A stretch of DNA of 64,000 bases, taken from the NCBI RefSeq assembly GCF_040372805.1, contig NZ_BAABWJ010000004.1, forward strand, positions 307,535 through 371,534, written 5' to 3'. The position numbers and the translations under genes were made by a program. Numbering within the stretch: position 1 is the stretch's first letter; every line of letters begins with the position of its first letter. This DNA is from Pseudoteredinibacter isoporae_A. GTDB lineage: Bacteria; Pseudomonadota; Gammaproteobacteria; Pseudomonadales; Cellvibrionaceae. The notes beneath the pieces were generated by a model, which saw nothing but the letters and a program-made list of their open reading frames with translations, searched no databases and was not told where the DNA came from. This document shows, piece by piece, positions 62,015 to 64,000 of the stretch.

Positions 62015-62790
62015 GACCGAATGCCCCCCAAATAGGCCATCACCGTTTTTCAACTGCACGGTGGTGCCTGTTCCAATATTTGAGGAATAAGAGACATTTC
62101 TTATCCTCGGAGTGCATCTACTTCACATTCAAGCAGACACCTTTAATTCTTCTTCCCTTTCCATATTTGCAATAGTTTTGTCATTTCAGAATTTTATTTT
62201 AACTTGGCGACTCATATTGCGCTTCAAAGTTGGCGAGTCAATCGGTTATGTATTATCTATTGATAACGCAGCACAACGTCCGTGGTCTGCGAAGAGAAAC
62301 ATATACGCTCATTGGTATTCACATTCATTAGACAGGAGGTTTTCATTCCATTCTATGTTGCATGCATTGATGAAAGCGCATTGGGGTCGAAGGGTGTCTT
62401 CGAATGTTAGTATTACCTCCCAAAGTAAATGCCAATCAAACAACAATGTCTTTGTATGCAACACTTTTTAATTCCCGTATTCCAGGTGAATTGGGGGACT
62501 CTTATTTCCACTCTAGCTGGATTCCCCTCTCCAACTCAAATCCGACATAACACTTTGGGAAAGCAGCTCAGCATACCCACTTGAGCCAACAACAGACTTA
62601 ATAACCCCCAAATTGAAAACCGCCTTAAAGACGTCCAAAAGTACTAATTTTACCTCTATTGATACCCCCTTCAGTTACAATCCCTCGATTCGATCAATGA
62701 CTGATGAGTTTCGCTCGACGATATAGATGCAACCGGCAGATCTAAGCTCGGGTTTTTGAGCCATCAATGTTCAGAAATAGAGAAGACAGA
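62015..62790. other. Region without a supported gene
   Basis: About 775 bp. A plus-strand frame at 62112-62471 has no family character and rare-looking composition. A hairpin-like CATCACCG/CGGTGGTG (62037-62066) follows the preceding gene without a U-tract. Otherwise nothing is recognised. Confidence 0.4.
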
Positions 62791-63654
62791 ATGAAAAACA
62801 TGTGTACTCAAGCACTCATCTCAGCGTTCGCAATGCTTTCAATTCCAGAGGAGACTTCGGCTCAAACGGTGACAATATCTCCATCGCTGATATTTGAGAA
62901 TCAAGCATTTAAAGTAGACCTAGTGATATCCCCCGCCTGCAATGAGGGTGTTTCTTCAATTCAAAAGAGCGTGTCGCACTCTGTTGTTCGCTACGAGGTC
63001 GATCTAATTGGCTCCAGAATTGAGCAATGCGCGGATATAAGCCCAGCCATCCCAGGCAAAGTCACGTATTACTCTGACATCATCGAGGGAATGGCTCGTG
63101 GAACGAACTATGTTGACCTTGAGTACTATATCAACACAGTAAACGGCCGAACCTCAACCCGATCTACAAGGACCATCGTCAATGTTCAGGGGACAGAAGG
63201 ATATGAAGGATCTGGCGCCCTCCACCATAACCTTGAATCCCCAAGAGACGGAGAAACAGTCAGCGGCATAAACCTCATCCGAGGGTGGGCATGCTATGAA
63301 AGCCCCATTACCGTAAACGCAGTACAATACCAAATAGATAACGGCCCACTAATAGAAATCCCTTACGGATCAACTCGCCCTGATACAAACTCAATTTGTG
63401 ATGGGAAAGAAGAAAATGGCTTTGGCGCAACAGTGAATTGGGGGGCTTACTCTCTCGGTCATCACACGCTAAAGCTATTTATCAATGGGAAAATGACCAG
63501 TGAACATAATTTTGAAGTTGCGGGCTTGGGGCAGGAATTCGCACGAGGGATTTCACGCTCATTCATTTTAAATGACTTTCCGGAACCCGGAAAAAATGCA
63601 ACGATCGAGTGGTCAGAAGCTTTACAGAACTTTCTCATTATTGAAGCGAAGTAA
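62791..63654 (+). CDS. Secreted protein with a repeated-family Ig-like (beta-sandwich) C-terminal domain
   Basis: 287 residues from the ATG at 62791 (GAGAAGACAGA upstream). A signal peptide ends near ETSAQT. The C-terminal 145 residues begin SGALHHNLESPRDGETVSGI and continue IRGWACYES, YGSTRPDTNSICDG, GFGATVNW, SLGHHTLKLFINGKMTSEHN and ALQNFLI, a domain I have seen in many secreted gammaproteobacterial proteins (SGxxxIxGWxC ... YGxxRxDT ... NGFG). Its role is unknown. The N-terminal part is also beta-rich and has Cys pairs. Confidence 0.65.
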   Translation: MKNMCTQALISAFAMLSIPEETSAQTVTISPSLIFENQAFKVDLVISPACNEGVSSIQKSVSHSVVRYEVDLIGSRIEQCADISPAIPGKVTYYSDIIEGMARGTNYVDLEYYINTVNGRTSTRSTRTIVNVQGTEGYEGSGALHHNLESPRDGETVSGINLIRGWACYESPITVNAVQYQIDNGPLIEIPYGSTRPDTNSICDGKEENGFGATVNWGAYSLGHHTLKLFINGKMTSEHNFEVAGLGQEFARGISRSFILNDFPEPGKNATIEWSEALQNFLIIEAK

Positions 63655-63972
63655 TCACAGGGGCTACCATACCTGATCCACATAGTGGATGCCCCACTCT
63701 CAAATACTGATCGATAGTTTATACAGAATCACCCAAAAATCACCAAAGCGCATCCGAATCAAATTACACTACTGATAGTCATTGGCATACTCATGTGTTC
63801 AGCATAAACAGAATAATTGTATTGAGAATTCAATGCAAAAGGCCGTGCAGTGCACGGCCTTTTGCATAGCCCAATCTTCTTATACTCTTACCTTCGAGGC
63901 CCCCAAGCACTGCACGACATTTTCGCACCACTTATTTATACAGAACGATTCTTTTTCAACCTTAAGGCTACC
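63655..63972. other. Intergenic region with strong hairpin
   Basis: Non-coding, apart from the hairpin listed separately. A plus-strand frame at 63782-63997 reads through the palindrome and looks spurious. Confidence 0.4.
63834..63866. terminator. 15-bp hairpin with A/T flanks, terminator-like
   Basis: TGCAAAAGGCCGTGC / GCACGGCCTTTTGCA (63834-63848 with 63852-63866), loop AGT. The stem itself has an A-tract and T-tract at its base, as in bidirectional terminators. Confidence 0.7.
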
Positions 63973-64000
63973 ATGCCCGCTAAAGCTGACATCATGACCA
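63973..64000 (+). CDS. Possible start of a gene running off the window
   Basis: ATG at 63973 (MPAKADIMT) follows TTAAGG at about 6 nt. Too short to identify. Confidence 0.3.

Noticed and set aside
62112..62471. Plus-strand open frame of 119 codons
   Set aside because: No upstream ribosome-binding site, atypical residue mix and no domain character.
63782..63997. Plus-strand open frame of 71 codons
   Set aside because: It runs through a perfect 15-bp terminator-like hairpin and has no protein-like features.
1..64000. CRISPR arrays, rRNA genes and insertion sequences
   Set aside because: No regularly spaced direct repeats, rRNA segments or transposase frames were seen on either strand.

Overview
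The window is a contiguous chromosomal segment of a gammaproteobacterium, most probably a marine or salt-adapted member of the wider Pseudomonadales. Three things suggest this. There is a complete Na+-pumping NADH:quinone reductase operon. The run sthA - nqrM - apbE - nqrFEDCBA - gap (long, ~490-residue form) - mfd - csiV-like - S-methylthioinosine phosphorylase - nagZ - psrA-like matches, as far as I remember it, the Pseudomonas aeruginosa gene order. The translation/IHF block thrS-infC-rpmI-rplT-pheS-pheT-ihfA-merR-tRNA-Pro is likewise of the Pseudomonas type. Species cannot be fixed from the sequence alone.

Layout. 1-3.7 kb: glyA-sdaA (glycine/serine use) with a divergent LysR regulator, then a lipoprotein and a small membrane protein. 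3.9-12.7 kb: soluble transhydrogenase, then the Na+-NQR operon with its maturation factors ApbE (covalent FMN) and NqrM. 13.4-24.7 kb: Gap, Mfd, a CsiV-like protein, a cold-shock protein, a mechanosensitive channel - Hpt - methylthioinosine phosphorylase operon, NagZ and a PsrA-like TetR regulator. 25-31 kb: an acidic small protein, a rhomboid protease overlapping a zinc-finger membrane protein, an M16 peptidase with a membrane tail, and an L,D-transpeptidase. 31.6-34.5 kb: a GtrA/GtrB/GtrII-type glucosylation operon. 35-39.5 kb: a DHDPS-like lyase with a divergent PAS-AraC regulator, a secreted FnIII-like protein, and an enoyl-CoA hydratase with a divergent TetR regulator and two clear palindromic operators.

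39.5-48.85 kb is accessory DNA, AT-rich in its distal half, lying against the 3' end of tRNA-Pro(GGG). It holds a zinc-ribbon/TM2/pilin fusion, orphan membrane and lipoproteins, a decayed P2-type phage replication endonuclease (gpA) fragment, and a four-gene minus-strand block: an unrecognised 278-aa protein, a putative AbiC-like membrane protein, a GajA-like OLD nuclease and a GajB-like UvrD-type helicase (Gabija-like anti-phage defence). The GajA-like gene is split at a canonical A AAA AAG slippery heptamer with an AGGA element upstream, and a -1 shift there restores one ~553-residue protein. This is either programmed frameshifting or a homopolymer mutation, and is the most interesting single observation.

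48.85-57 kb: tRNA-Pro and the translation block, with an AUU start for infC and a 96-bp inverted repeat in the leader of pheS. 57-60 kb: a two-subunit molybdenum hydroxylase (IorAB-like) carrying a Tat signal. 60-64 kb: sparse coding, with a 56-aa small protein and two secreted proteins, one ending in a PEP/IPTL-CTERM-like sorting tail. Many start codons were moved downstream of the longest open frame on the basis of ribosome-binding sites or family length, as noted in each entry.
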